Source of the DNA: CAYLLN01 sp036496265
Lineage (GTDB): Bacteria > Planctomycetota > Planctomycetia > Pirellulales > Pirellulaceae
Length of the DNA stretch: 48,269 nt
Direction: 5' to 3'
Assembly: GCA_036496265.1 (NCBI GenBank)
Contig: DASXLL010000392.1
Location: forward strand, 1 to 48,269
Within the stretch, counting starts at the first letter, position 1, and every line of letters starts with the position of its first letter. The notes beneath the pieces were generated by a model. The model worked only from the letters and a program-made list of their open reading frames with translations, did no database searches and had not been told where the DNA came from. Below are positions 9,423 through 17,629 of the stretch, piece by piece. Position numbers and translations under genes: made by a program.

Positions 9423-12143
9423 ATGAAGCAATGCATTCGTTTGCTAGTGGCAATAATTTTCTGGGGTTTCTTGTTTGCTCAGCTACCGAGTTGGGGACAA
9501 TCTTCAACCAGCGAGAAGTCGAAGGAAAGCTCTGCGGATGCGAAGGAAAAGGAGACGAAGTCAACGCCGACTCCGCCGCCCTACGCCAGCATTTTGAAGG
9601 AAGCACAGCCGAAGAGCGGCTTGTGGACGGTGTATCAGAAGGGGCAAAACCTCTACTGGGAGATCGCCTCGGGCGATTACTCGGCGGAGTACATCGTGCT
9701 GATCTCGATCAGCCGCGGGATTGGGCAGGGTCAGATTTTGGGCGGCATGAGCTGGGGCTTTGGCGACGACTGGGTGTGGCAGTTCCGCAAAATTGGCGAG
9801 AACGTGCATGTGATTCGCAAAAACGTGCGGTTCAAGGCGAACGCAAACTCGCCGGAATCGAAAGCAGTGGCGGCGGCGTACTCCGATAGCGTGCTATTCA
9901 GCCTGCCGATCGCGGCGAAGGGGCCAAAGGGGGGCGACCTCGTCGATTTGACGAGCGTATTCATGAGCGACTTGCCGCAGATCAGCCGCGTGTTGCCGGG
10001 CTTCAGCTTTTCGCAGCAGAAATCGACATGGCACGAGGTGAAGGCGTTCGACGAGAACATGGAGCTCGACGTAGCCGCGACGTATGCGTCGAGCGGCAAT
10101 GCGGACATCGACACGATTCCCGACTCGCGCGGGGCGACGATCAATGTGCACTATTCGATCAGCAAGATTCCGAGCACGGGTTATCAGCCGCGGCTGGCCG
10201 ACGATCGCGTGGGCTATTTCGTGACGGCGGTGAAGGATTTTTCGAGCAAAAGCGACCGCGACCAGTTCGTGCGATATATCAACCGCTGGGATTTGCAAAA
10301 AGCCGATTCGTCGCTCGATCCATCGCCGCCGAAGAAGCAGATCGAGTTCTACCTGGAGAAGACGGTGCCGTTCAAATATCGCAAGGCGATTTACGACGGC
10401 ATTTATGAATGGAACAAGGCGTTCGAGAAGGCGGGTTTCAGCAACGCGATCATCGTCAAGCAGCAAGGCGACAAGGACAACATCGATCCGGAGGACATTC
10501 GGTACAACTTTTTCCGCTGGATCACCAGCAACGCGGGCTTTGCGATGGGTCCCAGCCGCGTGAATCCGTATACGGGGCAGATTCTCGACGCGGATATCAT
10601 TTTCGACGCGGATTTTCTCACTTCGTGGAAGCAGGAATACGAAACTTTCACGACACAATCGATTGCGGAGATGACCGGCGGAGCGCTCGAGATTTATAAA
10701 GAAGGCACAACGCGGCCGCGAGCGTTCTTTGACGAGAGGCCACGAGTTATCTTCGATGAGCGACCGCTGAGCGGCAGCGATTGCACGCTGGCCACAGGGA
10801 TGAGCATGCAGCTCGCGTTCGGCTCCGCGGCGATCATGGCCGGCGCCGACGCAAAGGTGAATGAAGCGAATTTGGAGAAGCTGATTCAGCAGGGGCTGAA
10901 AGAAGTGACGATGCATGAGGTCGGCCATACGCTCGGCCTGCGACACAACTTCAAGGGCAGCAAGTGGCAGAGTCTGAAGGACATGAACGAGGAGAAGTGC
11001 AAAGGGTGCCTGGTGGCGACCGTGATGGATTACAACCCGACGAACATCGTGCCCAAGGGCTGGACGCAGGGCGATTACTACGCGACGACGATCGGGCCGT
11101 ATGACAATTGGGCGATCGAGTATGGCTATAAGCCGCACTCCGGCGGGACAACGGGCGAGATTGGCGAGTTGAAGAAGATTGCGTCGAAGAGCGGAGAGGC
11201 GGCGCTGGCGTTCGCGACCGACGAAGACACGCGGGGCGTCGATCCCGATCCGGACAGCAACCGCTTCGACCTCGGCTCCGATCCGATGGAATATGCCAAC
11301 AATCGGCTGGAGCTGTTGAAGGAGCTGCTGCCGGGCCTGGTCGATCGGATGACGAAAGAAGGGGACGATTTCACACAATCGCGGCGGGCGTTCAATATTC
11401 TGTTTTCGCAGTTTGCCCAGAGTTCGTTTTTTGTCGCGCGCTATGTCGGCGGATTGCAGACGTCGCGGAGCCACAAGGGCGATAAAGACGGCAAGCCGCC
11501 GGTGACGTTGGTCGATGCCAAACTGCAGCGCGACGCGCTAAAAATGCTCGAAGATAACGTCTTTAGCGACAAGAATTTTCAGTTCCCGCCGGAGCTGCTA
11601 AATCAGCTCGGCTGGTCGAATTGGAACCACTGGGGCGTGCGCGAGACGACGCGAAAAGATTTCGGCGTCCACGATTTTGTCTTGCAATGGCAGGACCGGG
11701 TTTTGGATCAGCTTCTTTCCTCGGTGACGCTCAAACGCATGCACGACGCGGAGCTGAAGGCGCCTTCTGAAACGGACGTGATGACGACGGCCGAGTTGCT
11801 AACACGGCTGACGAAGGCGATTTTCTCGGAGGTTGAGAACACCAAAGAAGGGGATTACACCAATCGCAAGCCGGCGATCAGCAGCATTCGGCGGAATCTG
11901 CAGCGTTCGTATTTGGAGGAGCTGTCGAAGCTGGCCTTGGGATCGTCGGCGGCGCCGCAAGATTGCCAAACGGTGGCTTACTCAGAGCTTGCCAATCTCC
12001 AGCAGCGGATCAAGAGCCTGCTCGACAATCAGCCGGTGGCGAGCAAGCTGGATGTTTATAGCCGCTCGCATTTGCAGGAATCGTCGGCGCGGATCGCGAA
12101 GGTTTTGGATGCGAAGTTTGAGCTGCCGGCGCCGACGAGGTGA
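9423..12143 (+). CDS. Secreted zinc-dependent metalloprotease (DUF5117/DUF4953 type, metzincin motif)
   Basis: 906 residues. A signal peptide covers residues 1-26 (LLVAIIFWGFLFAQLPSWGQ), then a charged Lys/Ser/Glu linker. The middle matches the DUF5117 type and the catalytic part the DUF4953 type. The motif HEVGHTLGLRH spans residues 498-508, a HExxHxxGxxH zinc site with catalytic Glu499; a Met-turn candidate is VMDYNPTNI shortly after. These proteins are found in Bacteroidota and Planctomycetota and are predicted extracellular peptidases. I chose the ATG at 9423 because it directly starts the signal peptide; no good Shine-Dalgarno is present. The 261-nt upstream gap contains an imperfect hairpin around 9239-9262 and a degenerate CTCTCCC / GGGAG palindrome near 9200. 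Confidence 0.92.
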   Translation: MKQCIRLLVAIIFWGFLFAQLPSWGQSSTSEKSKESSADAKEKETKSTPTPPPYASILKEAQPKSGLWTVYQKGQNLYWEIASGDYSAEYIVLISISRGIGQGQILGGMSWGFGDDWVWQFRKIGENVHVIRKNVRFKANANSPESKAVAAAYSDSVLFSLPIAAKGPKGGDLVDLTSVFMSDLPQISRVLPGFSFSQQKSTWHEVKAFDENMELDVAATYASSGNADIDTIPDSRGATINVHYSISKIPSTGYQPRLADDRVGYFVTAVKDFSSKSDRDQFVRYINRWDLQKADSSLDPSPPKKQIEFYLEKTVPFKYRKAIYDGIYEWNKAFEKAGFSNAIIVKQQGDKDNIDPEDIRYNFFRWITSNAGFAMGPSRVNPYTGQILDADIIFDADFLTSWKQEYETFTTQSIAEMTGGALEIYKEGTTRPRAFFDERPRVIFDERPLSGSDCTLATGMSMQLAFGSAAIMAGADAKVNEANLEKLIQQGLKEVTMHEVGHTLGLRHNFKGSKWQSLKDMNEEKCKGCLVATVMDYNPTNIVPKGWTQGDYYATTIGPYDNWAIEYGYKPHSGGTTGEIGELKKIASKSGEAALAFATDEDTRGVDPDPDSNRFDLGSDPMEYANNRLELLKELLPGLVDRMTKEGDDFTQSRRAFNILFSQFAQSSFFVARYVGGLQTSRSHKGDKDGKPPVTLVDAKLQRDALKMLEDNVFSDKNFQFPPELLNQLGWSNWNHWGVRETTRKDFGVHDFVLQWQDRVLDQLLSSVTLKRMHDAELKAPSETDVMTTAELLTRLTKAIFSEVENTKEGDYTNRKPAISSIRRNLQRSYLEELSKLALGSSAAPQDCQTVAYSELANLQQRIKSLLDNQPVASKLDVYSRSHLQESSARIAKVLDAKFELPAPTR

Positions 12144-12187
12144 TGATAAACTTCACGCGAATGCTGGGCGTATCTAGCAACAATTAA

Positions 12188-12324
12188 ATTCGAAATCCGA
12201 AATCCGAAGCACGAAACAAATTCCAAGCACAAAATTCAAAAGAAGGCCGGCTTCCCGGCGGTTGCTCGTTTTTGCATTTCGATCATTTGTGCTTGTTTCG
12301 GATTTCGTGCTTCGTGCTTCATTT
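12188..12324. repeat. Inverted heptamer-period repeat arms before nadK
   Basis: The left arm (12188-12239) holds AAATCCG, AAATCCG and AAGCACG units and the right arm (12275-12324) holds the inverse TCGGATT, TCGTGCT and TCGTGCT units, both at a 7-bp period. The central GGCCGGCTTCCCGGCGG can form its own hairpin. The right arm ends 5 nt before the nadK ATG. Confidence 0.75.
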
Positions 12325-12328
12325 ACCT

Positions 12329-13222
12329 ATGTCACGACCGCCCCCACCGCCGGTGCCTTGGGCAAATAAATCGACCAAGCCGCGCGCGTTGGTGCTGGGA
12401 TCGGGTGATCGGCCGAATTTGCGGGTGGAGGCGGGGCGACTGCGGTCGCTGATCGAGCAGCATCTCGAGGTAGTGCTCGAAGACCTGCAGTATAAGTTGG
12501 ATTTGAGCCAGACCGACGCGGACTTGGCGGTCGTCCTGGGCGGCGATGGCTCGATTTTGCGGGCGGCGCTGCAGATGCAAGAGGTCCAGGTTCCGATTCT
12601 CGGCGTGAATCTGGGCAAGCTGGGATTCCTTGCTAGCGTCTCGCCGGTTGATTTTCCGCGGGTTCTGCCGGAAGTGGTCGAAGGCGAGTGCCGGGTCGTC
12701 GAGCATCTTATGTTTCGCTGCACGGTGTTCAGCGACGGTGTGAAAGTTGTCGAGACGCTGGGGCTGAACGAGGTTGCGATTCTCACCGGAGCGCCGTTCT
12801 CGATTCTCAACGCCGATCTTTACGTTGACGCAGAATTGGCAACAACTTATGCTTGCGATGGCTTGATCGTCAGCACGCCGGTTGGCTCGACCGCACACAG
12901 CCTGTCGGCGGGCGGGCCGATCCTGCGAAAGACGCTGCCCGCGTTCGTGATTTGCCCGGTCGCCCCGCATACGCTGACCGTGCGGCCGGTGGTCGATACG
13001 GCGGATCGCGTGTACGAGATCGTCGTGCCGCAGCCGAACGAGGGAACGATGGTCGTCGTTGATGGCCGTCCGGTATGGCGGATGATGCCGAACGACCAGG
13101 TGCGAATCGTCAGGGCCGAACCGACCTTCAAGATGATCGAAGCCCGCGGACACAGTTACTATCACACGCTACGCGAGAAATTAGGCTGGGCTGGGTATTT
13201 AGTGCATACGGATCGAGCTTAG
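12329..13222 (+). CDS. nadK: NAD kinase
   Basis: 297 residues. It phosphorylates NAD to NADP in the cytoplasm. The NAD-kinase signatures are clear: GGDG at residues 71-74, LGVNLGKLGFLA, and the CDGLIVSTPVGSTAHSLSAG segment near 190. The length is normal for the family. I prefer the ATG at 12329, directly after a 7-bp-period repeat. An upstream ATG at 12272 would only add 19 residues translated from that repeat. There is no obvious Shine-Dalgarno, so initiation may be leader-poor or use the repeat-derived leader. It stands alone between the metalloprotease and an exported protein. Confidence 0.95.
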   Translation: MSRPPPPPVPWANKSTKPRALVLGSGDRPNLRVEAGRLRSLIEQHLEVVLEDLQYKLDLSQTDADLAVVLGGDGSILRAALQMQEVQVPILGVNLGKLGFLASVSPVDFPRVLPEVVEGECRVVEHLMFRCTVFSDGVKVVETLGLNEVAILTGAPFSILNADLYVDAELATTYACDGLIVSTPVGSTAHSLSAGGPILRKTLPAFVICPVAPHTLTVRPVVDTADRVYEIVVPQPNEGTMVVVDGRPVWRMMPNDQVRIVRAEPTFKMIEARGHSYYHTLREKLGWAGYLVHTDRA

Positions 13223-13282
13223 CAACGGCGGGGTGAGTAGGTGAGTGGTGGAGGCGACCCAACTAGCGCAAGGATGCGAACA

Positions 13283-14257
13283 ATGAAGACCCGACTGGAT
13301 TTCGCGACCGTTCTGGCTCTGGGTATCGTGCTGAGTTTGTTTTCGGCCTGCGTGCTGGCTGCGCGCGGCGATGAGGCTGCTAAACCGGCAGAGAAAACAA
13401 AGAACGTTCTCGCCGAGTTGGAAAAGGCCAAGAACAGCGTCGGTTCGAGCTACAAGCTCGGCTATCGATTTCAGCCGGGCGAGACGGTGCGGACGAAGGT
13501 CGTTCATCTGGCCACGGTAGAAACGAAGATCAAAGGCGTCACCCAAAATACGAAATCTCGCACCATCTCCACGCGTGCTTGGAAGATTCGCGAGGTCGAT
13601 GCGGCGGGCAACATCACATTTGACAACGTGGTCGAGCGAGTGGAAATGTGGAACAGCGTTGAGGGCCGCGAGGAGGTGCATTTCGACAGCGACGGCGACA
13701 AATCGCCCCCGGCGGAGTTTGTCAGCGTGGCGGCTTCGGTTGGCAAGGTCCTCGCATCGATCAAAATCGATCCGCAAGGGCGAATCCTCAGCCGCACGAA
13801 CAATCAGGCGCAATACAATCCGGGCATTGGCGATTTGACGGTGCCGTTTCCGCCGGCGGACAAGCAGCCGATTAAGCCGGGAATGACCTGGTCGATCGCG
13901 GATGAGTTGAAACTGCCGCTGGATGATGGATCAATCAAGAAAGTGCAGACGCAACAGCAGTACAAGCTGGAGAAAGTCGAGAACGGCGTGGCCACGATCG
14001 CCGTCGCCACGACGGTGCTGACGCCGATCAACGATCCGAAGCTCCAGTCGCAGCTCGTGCAGCGTCTGCAAAAGGGGACGATCAAGTTCGACATCGATGC
14101 CGGCCGGTTAATTCACAAACAGTTCGACATCGATCAGCAAGTCTTTGGTTTTAGTGGGGCGGATAGCTTCATGCAGTATCTGGCTCGGCTAACGGAAGAG
14201 CCGGTGAAAGAGGACGTGAAGTCAGCCGCCAGGCCGGCGGGGAAAGTTGCGAAGTAA
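13283..14257 (+). CDS. Exported protein, DUF6263-like, function unknown
   Basis: 324 residues. The N-terminus is a signal peptide with a Cys-containing hydrophobic core (LGIVLSLFSACVLAARGD). The body is a single soluble domain that starts with YKLGYRFQPGETVRTKV and ends with YLARLTEEPVKED. The pattern resembles the DUF6263 family of exported planctomycete proteins, from memory; no enzymatic motif is visible. I chose the ATG at 13283 because AAGGA lies 8 nt upstream; ATGs at 13274 and 13241 are less well supported. It is followed by a 21-bp perfect hairpin at 14278-14329. Confidence 0.75.
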   Translation: MKTRLDFATVLALGIVLSLFSACVLAARGDEAAKPAEKTKNVLAELEKAKNSVGSSYKLGYRFQPGETVRTKVVHLATVETKIKGVTQNTKSRTISTRAWKIREVDAAGNITFDNVVERVEMWNSVEGREEVHFDSDGDKSPPAEFVSVAASVGKVLASIKIDPQGRILSRTNNQAQYNPGIGDLTVPFPPADKQPIKPGMTWSIADELKLPLDDGSIKKVQTQQQYKLEKVENGVATIAVATTVLTPINDPKLQSQLVQRLQKGTIKFDIDAGRLIHKQFDIDQQVFGFSGADSFMQYLARLTEEPVKEDVKSAARPAGKVAK

Positions 14258-14277
14258 TCGAGGCTTGCGCGACGGCC

Positions 14278-14329
14278 GTAGGGTGGGCTGTGCCCACCGT
14301 CTGCTCTTGGTGGGCACAGCCCACCCTAC
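14278..14329. terminator. Perfect 21-bp inverted repeat, putative bidirectional terminator
   Basis: The arms 14278-14298 and 14309-14329 are perfectly complementary (GTAGGGTGGGCTGTGCCCAC...) around a 10-nt loop. Each arm also contains a smaller internal inverted repeat (GGGC/GCCC). It starts 21 nt after a stop codon. There is no T-tract. Confidence 0.65.
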
Positions 14330-14426
14330 ATGAGCCGCTAGCACGGCACCGCTCTTGAGCTACCAGCCGTTGGCGGATACAAGGAGCGCGGCCAAAGTGC
14401 GCTTTTGCACTTGGCAGGAGGCAGGA

Positions 14427-15857
14427 ATGCCAACGACGAGATTTAGCCGCAGCGTGATCTTACTGGGCTTTTTAGCCTTCGCCGATTTATGTGCTGCGGA
14501 CAGTTCGCACTATGAGGCGTATGTCTGCGTCGAACAAGCGGATGTGGTTGCGGGTCCTGGGCATCGCTATTACACGACGGATCGACTGCCGCGGGGGACG
14601 AAGGTTGAGATTTACCGCGAGGAGGCTTCGGGCTGGCTGGCAATCCGGCCGCCGGAGGGATCGTTTAGCTGGGTGCCGAGCGATTTCGTCGAGCGCACGG
14701 ATGATGAAAAAGTCGGTCGCGTGAAGCAATCGACGGGCGCGTGGATTGGGACGACCGTCGAGCATGTCGATGAGCATCAGCAGCAAGTGACGTTAAAGGC
14801 AGGCGAGCTGGTTCAAATCGAGGCCGAGAAAAATGTTACTTCCAAGAGCGGATCCGAGCGACAGTGGCTGAAGATTGAGCCGCCGGCAGGTGAATATCGC
14901 TGGATTCATTTGCGCGATGTGAGCCGGCAAAAACCGGTTGATGAGCCGCCGGCGATTGCCGAAGGAGTCAGCGAAGCCGCGGAAGCTGCAGAAGTGAAAC
15001 CGGAGCCGCAGCGAATCGACGTACCCGGCGGTGTAATTGCGTTGCGGGAATTGCGGCAGCAGAGTCCGAAAGTCGATCGCAAGGTGGAACCGGCCCAATA
15101 TCGCAAGACGACGATTTCCGCCGAGTCGGCAAGCTCGTCGTCCGATGGATTCGTGCCTCGCAAAAGGCATGATTCTGAGCCAAGCGCGAGCAGCATGCCG
15201 ATCGCGAGCTCGCCAGCGGCGCCAACCAGCCGCCCGCGGCTTGATCCTCCGGATCGAATCGCGTCAAGCAGCGCGGTCGCGCGCTCGAATTCTGCGCCAG
15301 CTTTCATTGGTAATCTGAGCAACGACGAAATCAATCGGCAACTCGATCAGATCGAAGTCGATCTGTCGCTGATGGTCGCCAAGGATCAGTCCGAGTGGAA
15401 TTTGCCGGCGCTAAAGCGGCGCGTGGAGACGCTGGTGGATAGTGGGGTTGATCCGGCGGCCCGCGGACGCGCGCGGCTGACGCTGGACAAAATCAAGCAG
15501 TTTGAGGACACGTTCCATTCGACAGCGGCGACGGTGGCTCGCGGTTCGACTGGGCCGAAAGCCGCTGCCGCTGATACGTCGGCGGCGACAAATTCGCTGG
15601 CTGATCCCAGATATGATGCCCAAGGGTGGCTCAAACCCGTGGTTTCACGCAAGGGCGACAAACCGGCGGCGCCCTACGCGGTTGTCGATTCCGAAGGCCA
15701 TCCGCTGACGTTCGTCTCGCCCGCGCCGGGGCTGAATCTCAATCGGTATCTCAATAAGCAGGTCGGCCTTTACGGCCGCCGCGGGTACCTAGAAGAGTTG
15801 AAGCGGCCGCATGTTGTGGCGGAGCGAGTCATCGATTTGGACACCAAAGTGCGGTAG
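14427..15857 (+). CDS. Exported SH3-like domain protein
   Basis: 476 residues. A good AGGAGG lies 5 nt before the ATG at 14427, and a signal peptide follows (RSVILLGFLAFADLCAAD). Two SH3b-like domains are visible: about residues 27-90 (VVAGPGHRYYTTDRLPRG, SGWLAIRPPEGSFSWVP) and about 95-165 (a second WLKIEPPAGEYRWI). A long Ser/Pro/Arg-rich low-complexity region follows (about 170-300), then a short helical segment and a C-terminal beta-rich domain (YAVVDSEGHPLTFVSP, GLYGRRGYLEELKRPHVVAERV). Bacterial SH3 domains often bind cell-wall or surface polymers, so an envelope role is inferred. Confidence 0.8.
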   Translation: MPTTRFSRSVILLGFLAFADLCAADSSHYEAYVCVEQADVVAGPGHRYYTTDRLPRGTKVEIYREEASGWLAIRPPEGSFSWVPSDFVERTDDEKVGRVKQSTGAWIGTTVEHVDEHQQQVTLKAGELVQIEAEKNVTSKSGSERQWLKIEPPAGEYRWIHLRDVSRQKPVDEPPAIAEGVSEAAEAAEVKPEPQRIDVPGGVIALRELRQQSPKVDRKVEPAQYRKTTISAESASSSSDGFVPRKRHDSEPSASSMPIASSPAAPTSRPRLDPPDRIASSSAVARSNSAPAFIGNLSNDEINRQLDQIEVDLSLMVAKDQSEWNLPALKRRVETLVDSGVDPAARGRARLTLDKIKQFEDTFHSTAATVARGSTGPKAAAADTSAATNSLADPRYDAQGWLKPVVSRKGDKPAAPYAVVDSEGHPLTFVSPAPGLNLNRYLNKQVGLYGRRGYLEELKRPHVVAERVIDLDTKVR

Positions 15858-15868
15858 TCATGCTTCAT

Positions 15869-15898
15869 TAGTCGGGACCCAACTTGGTCCCGAAGGCT
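15869..15898. repeat. Palindromic repeat, family F2, copy 4
   Basis: TAGTCGGGACCCAACTTGGT then CCCGAAGGCT. It begins 12 nt after the SH3-like gene's stop codon and may act as a terminator hairpin. Confidence 0.65.
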
Positions 15899-15959
15899 GT
15901 TCGCACCCCGGCTGATCATCGTCTGCAGCTCGAAAACCGTGGCTCGCGCGACCGCGCGT

Positions 15960-15986
15960 GACCGGGAGCTGTTAGCTCCCGGCTAT
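15960..15986. repeat. Palindromic repeat, family F2, copy 5
   Basis: GACCGGGAGCTGTTAGCTCC then CGGCTATT. The stem sequence differs from copies 1-4 (GGGAGCT/AGCTCCC) but the outer GGCTA edge is shared. Confidence 0.6.
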
Positions 15987-16141
15987 TAAAAAGTGGTGGC
16001 CCTCCGCTAGCACCGCGTGGATAGCGGCATTTCTTTCGGCAAGGTTTTCCTGTCCCTTCAGGTCCGCGCCAGCCGAAGAATCCCAATGACCGGCATGAAT
16101 TGCCAGATGGCTGGCATGCGCGCCGCGTCAGGGGGGGCTGC

Positions 16142-17002
16142 ATGGGCATGGCGTGGACGCAGTCTAGACTCGCCGCGAGTCGGTTATCACGGCGAGCGAT
16201 GCTGGCGGGCGGATTCGGAGCTCTCGCGGCCGCCGCGCTGACGCCGATGGCCGATGCCGGCTCTGTCGGCGAGGCGGATACATCCGATCAGGCCCGCGAC
16301 GAGGCGATTCAGTCGCTGCCCGTGAATGAGCTGACCGCCGAAACGCGGCGGAAGTTGATGGCGGTCTGTGAGCGGCCGACGCTCTATCGCCGGCTGCCGC
16401 AACAATCGTTTACTTGCGATCCGACGCTGCACATTTTTCTGATCCGCAATCCGGAAGTCATCGTCAACATTTGGCAGCTCATGGGGGTCGCCAATATGTC
16501 GGCCGATCGGCAGGGGCCGTATCTGTGGAAAGGCAGCGACGGCGCGGGGACGATCTGCGACGTCGAGCTCGTGTATGGCACGAACGACGTACACATTCTC
16601 TATAGCGACGGCTATTACGAGGGATCGCTGCTCAAAAGAAAAGTCATGGGCCGCTGCGTGATGTTCCTCAAGTCCGGCTATGCCTTCGGCCAGGACCGGC
16701 GGCCGTATGTGGCGAACAAACTCGATTTATTCTTGCAAATCGACAATCTGGCGGCCGACGCTGTGGCCCGCACGCTATCGCCGTGGGTCGGCAAAGTCGC
16801 CGACGCGAATTTTCGCGAGTCCTGCGTGTTCGCCTCCAAGCTCTCGCAGACGGCGGAAACGAACCCTGCCGGAGTGCAAAAGCTATCCGACCGGCTCGAC
16901 AAAGTGCAGCCGCCAGTGCGCGAGCAGTTCGCAAAGATCACGGCGACAGTACCGGAGAGAATTGCGGCGCTGGGGTCGGGTGGTGCGGTGCAACGGCGTT
17001 AG
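16142..17002 (+). CDS. Exported protein of unknown function (Tat-like signal)
   Basis: 286 residues. The N-terminus (SRLSRRAMLAGGFGALAAAAL) has a twin-Arg followed by a hydrophobic stretch, so Tat export is plausible. The mature part is compact with conserved-looking segments such as RRLPQQSFTCDPTLH, IRNPEVIVNIWQLMGV and DVHILYSDGYYEGSLLKRKVMG, and no known catalytic motif. I recognise it only as a planctomycete-type hypothetical. The ATG at 16142 follows a G-run (GGGGGG); ATGs at 16100 and 16148 are alternatives. Its 3' end is 11 nt from the opposing gene's stop. Confidence 0.7.
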   Translation: MGMAWTQSRLAASRLSRRAMLAGGFGALAAAALTPMADAGSVGEADTSDQARDEAIQSLPVNELTAETRRKLMAVCERPTLYRRLPQQSFTCDPTLHIFLIRNPEVIVNIWQLMGVANMSADRQGPYLWKGSDGAGTICDVELVYGTNDVHILYSDGYYEGSLLKRKVMGRCVMFLKSGYAFGQDRRPYVANKLDLFLQIDNLAADAVARTLSPWVGKVADANFRESCVFASKLSQTAETNPAGVQKLSDRLDKVQPPVREQFAKITATVPERIAALGSGGAVQRR

Positions 17003-17013
17003 GAACCGATTAA

Positions 17014-17532
17014 TCAGTACTCCGTACTGTTTAGACTTACGACAAATTTCCAACGCGTCGTTGGCGAGCCAGCGGTTGCCATTTGCGGCTGAATCAGCAA
17101 GCGCTCTGCTTGCTGGTGGATTTCTGAATCCAGCCCGCGCACAACGAAGGTCTTCTCTGCCGAGGCAAGAATTCGATATTGGCTACCGAGATAAAGCGGC
17201 CGATCCGAATGCCGGCAGGCCACGTCGAAGATAAGGTCCGCAGTATTTGGGACTGCCTCGATGCTGGCCGACCAGTGGCTGCGGCCAGCCATGCCGACGA
17301 GGAGCGCTGCGGAGACACCGTTTGGCAGCGTTTGAAACGTGAGGCTCTGCAGCGGCGGGCTGGGCGGCCAAGTGTTGGAAGTTGCGCCTTCGATCGACTC
17401 CAGCAGCGGTTCGGGATCGCGGCCGGGCTCAATGCGCGAGATGAGATGAGCGTAGCGGTCGCTGTGCCAGCGGAATTCGAGGCGAAGGCCCAGCCCATCG
17501 CTGCCAACCGCTTCGATTGATTCACTCCGCAT
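17014..17532 (-). CDS. Hypothetical protein
   Basis: 172 residues, unrecognised. There is no signal peptide or membrane segment. It has alternating beta-type segments (LGLRLEFRWHSDRYAHLISRI, LIFDVACRHSDRPLYLGSQY) and a C-terminal RWKFVVSLNS. I chose the ATG at 17532; the frame extends upstream to 17586 only by translating a 7-bp-period repeat (giving a hydrophobic VLGAWFLVLG run), which should not be mistaken for a signal peptide. The stop codon lies in a palindromic CAGTACTCCGTACTG. It lies downstream of prfB on the same strand. Confidence 0.6.
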   Translation of the reverse strand: MRSESIEAVGSDGLGLRLEFRWHSDRYAHLISRIEPGRDPEPLLESIEGATSNTWPPSPPLQSLTFQTLPNGVSAALLVGMAGRSHWSASIEAVPNTADLIFDVACRHSDRPLYLGSQYRILASAEKTFVVRGLDSEIHQQAERLLIQPQMATAGSPTTRWKFVVSLNSTEY

Positions 17533-17549
17533 TCCGCGCTCCGGGATCG

Positions 17550-17627
17550 AAGAACCAAGAACCAAGAACCAAGCTCCAAGAACCAAAACTAGTCATCAGG
17601 TTGGTTCTTGGTTCTTCGGTTCTTGGA
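17550..17627. repeat. Inverted AAGAACC heptamer arrays between prfB and the next gene
   Basis: The left arm (17550-17588) is about five AGAACCA-type heptamers. The right arm (17599-17627) is the inverse GGTTCTT series. The two could fold into a long stem with a 10-nt loop. The array starts 3 nt after the prfB stop and ends 18 nt before the next gene's ATG on the same strand. Confidence 0.8.
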
Positions 17628-17629
17628 AT

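Noticed and set aside
9894..11474. 526-residue open frame on the minus strand antisense to the metalloprotease
   Set aside because: It is Arg/His/Leu-rich without domains, as expected from the GC-rich third-position pattern of the opposite gene; the plus-strand protein has a full metzincin motif and signal peptide.
12272..12328. Upstream ATG for NAD kinase
   Set aside because: Adds only 19 residues read from a heptamer repeat; the ATG at 12329 fits the family.
17533..17586. Hydrophobic N-terminal extension (VLGAWFLVLG) of the gene at 17014-17532, resembling a signal peptide
   Set aside because: It is a translation of the AAGAACC heptamer array, not conserved coding sequence.
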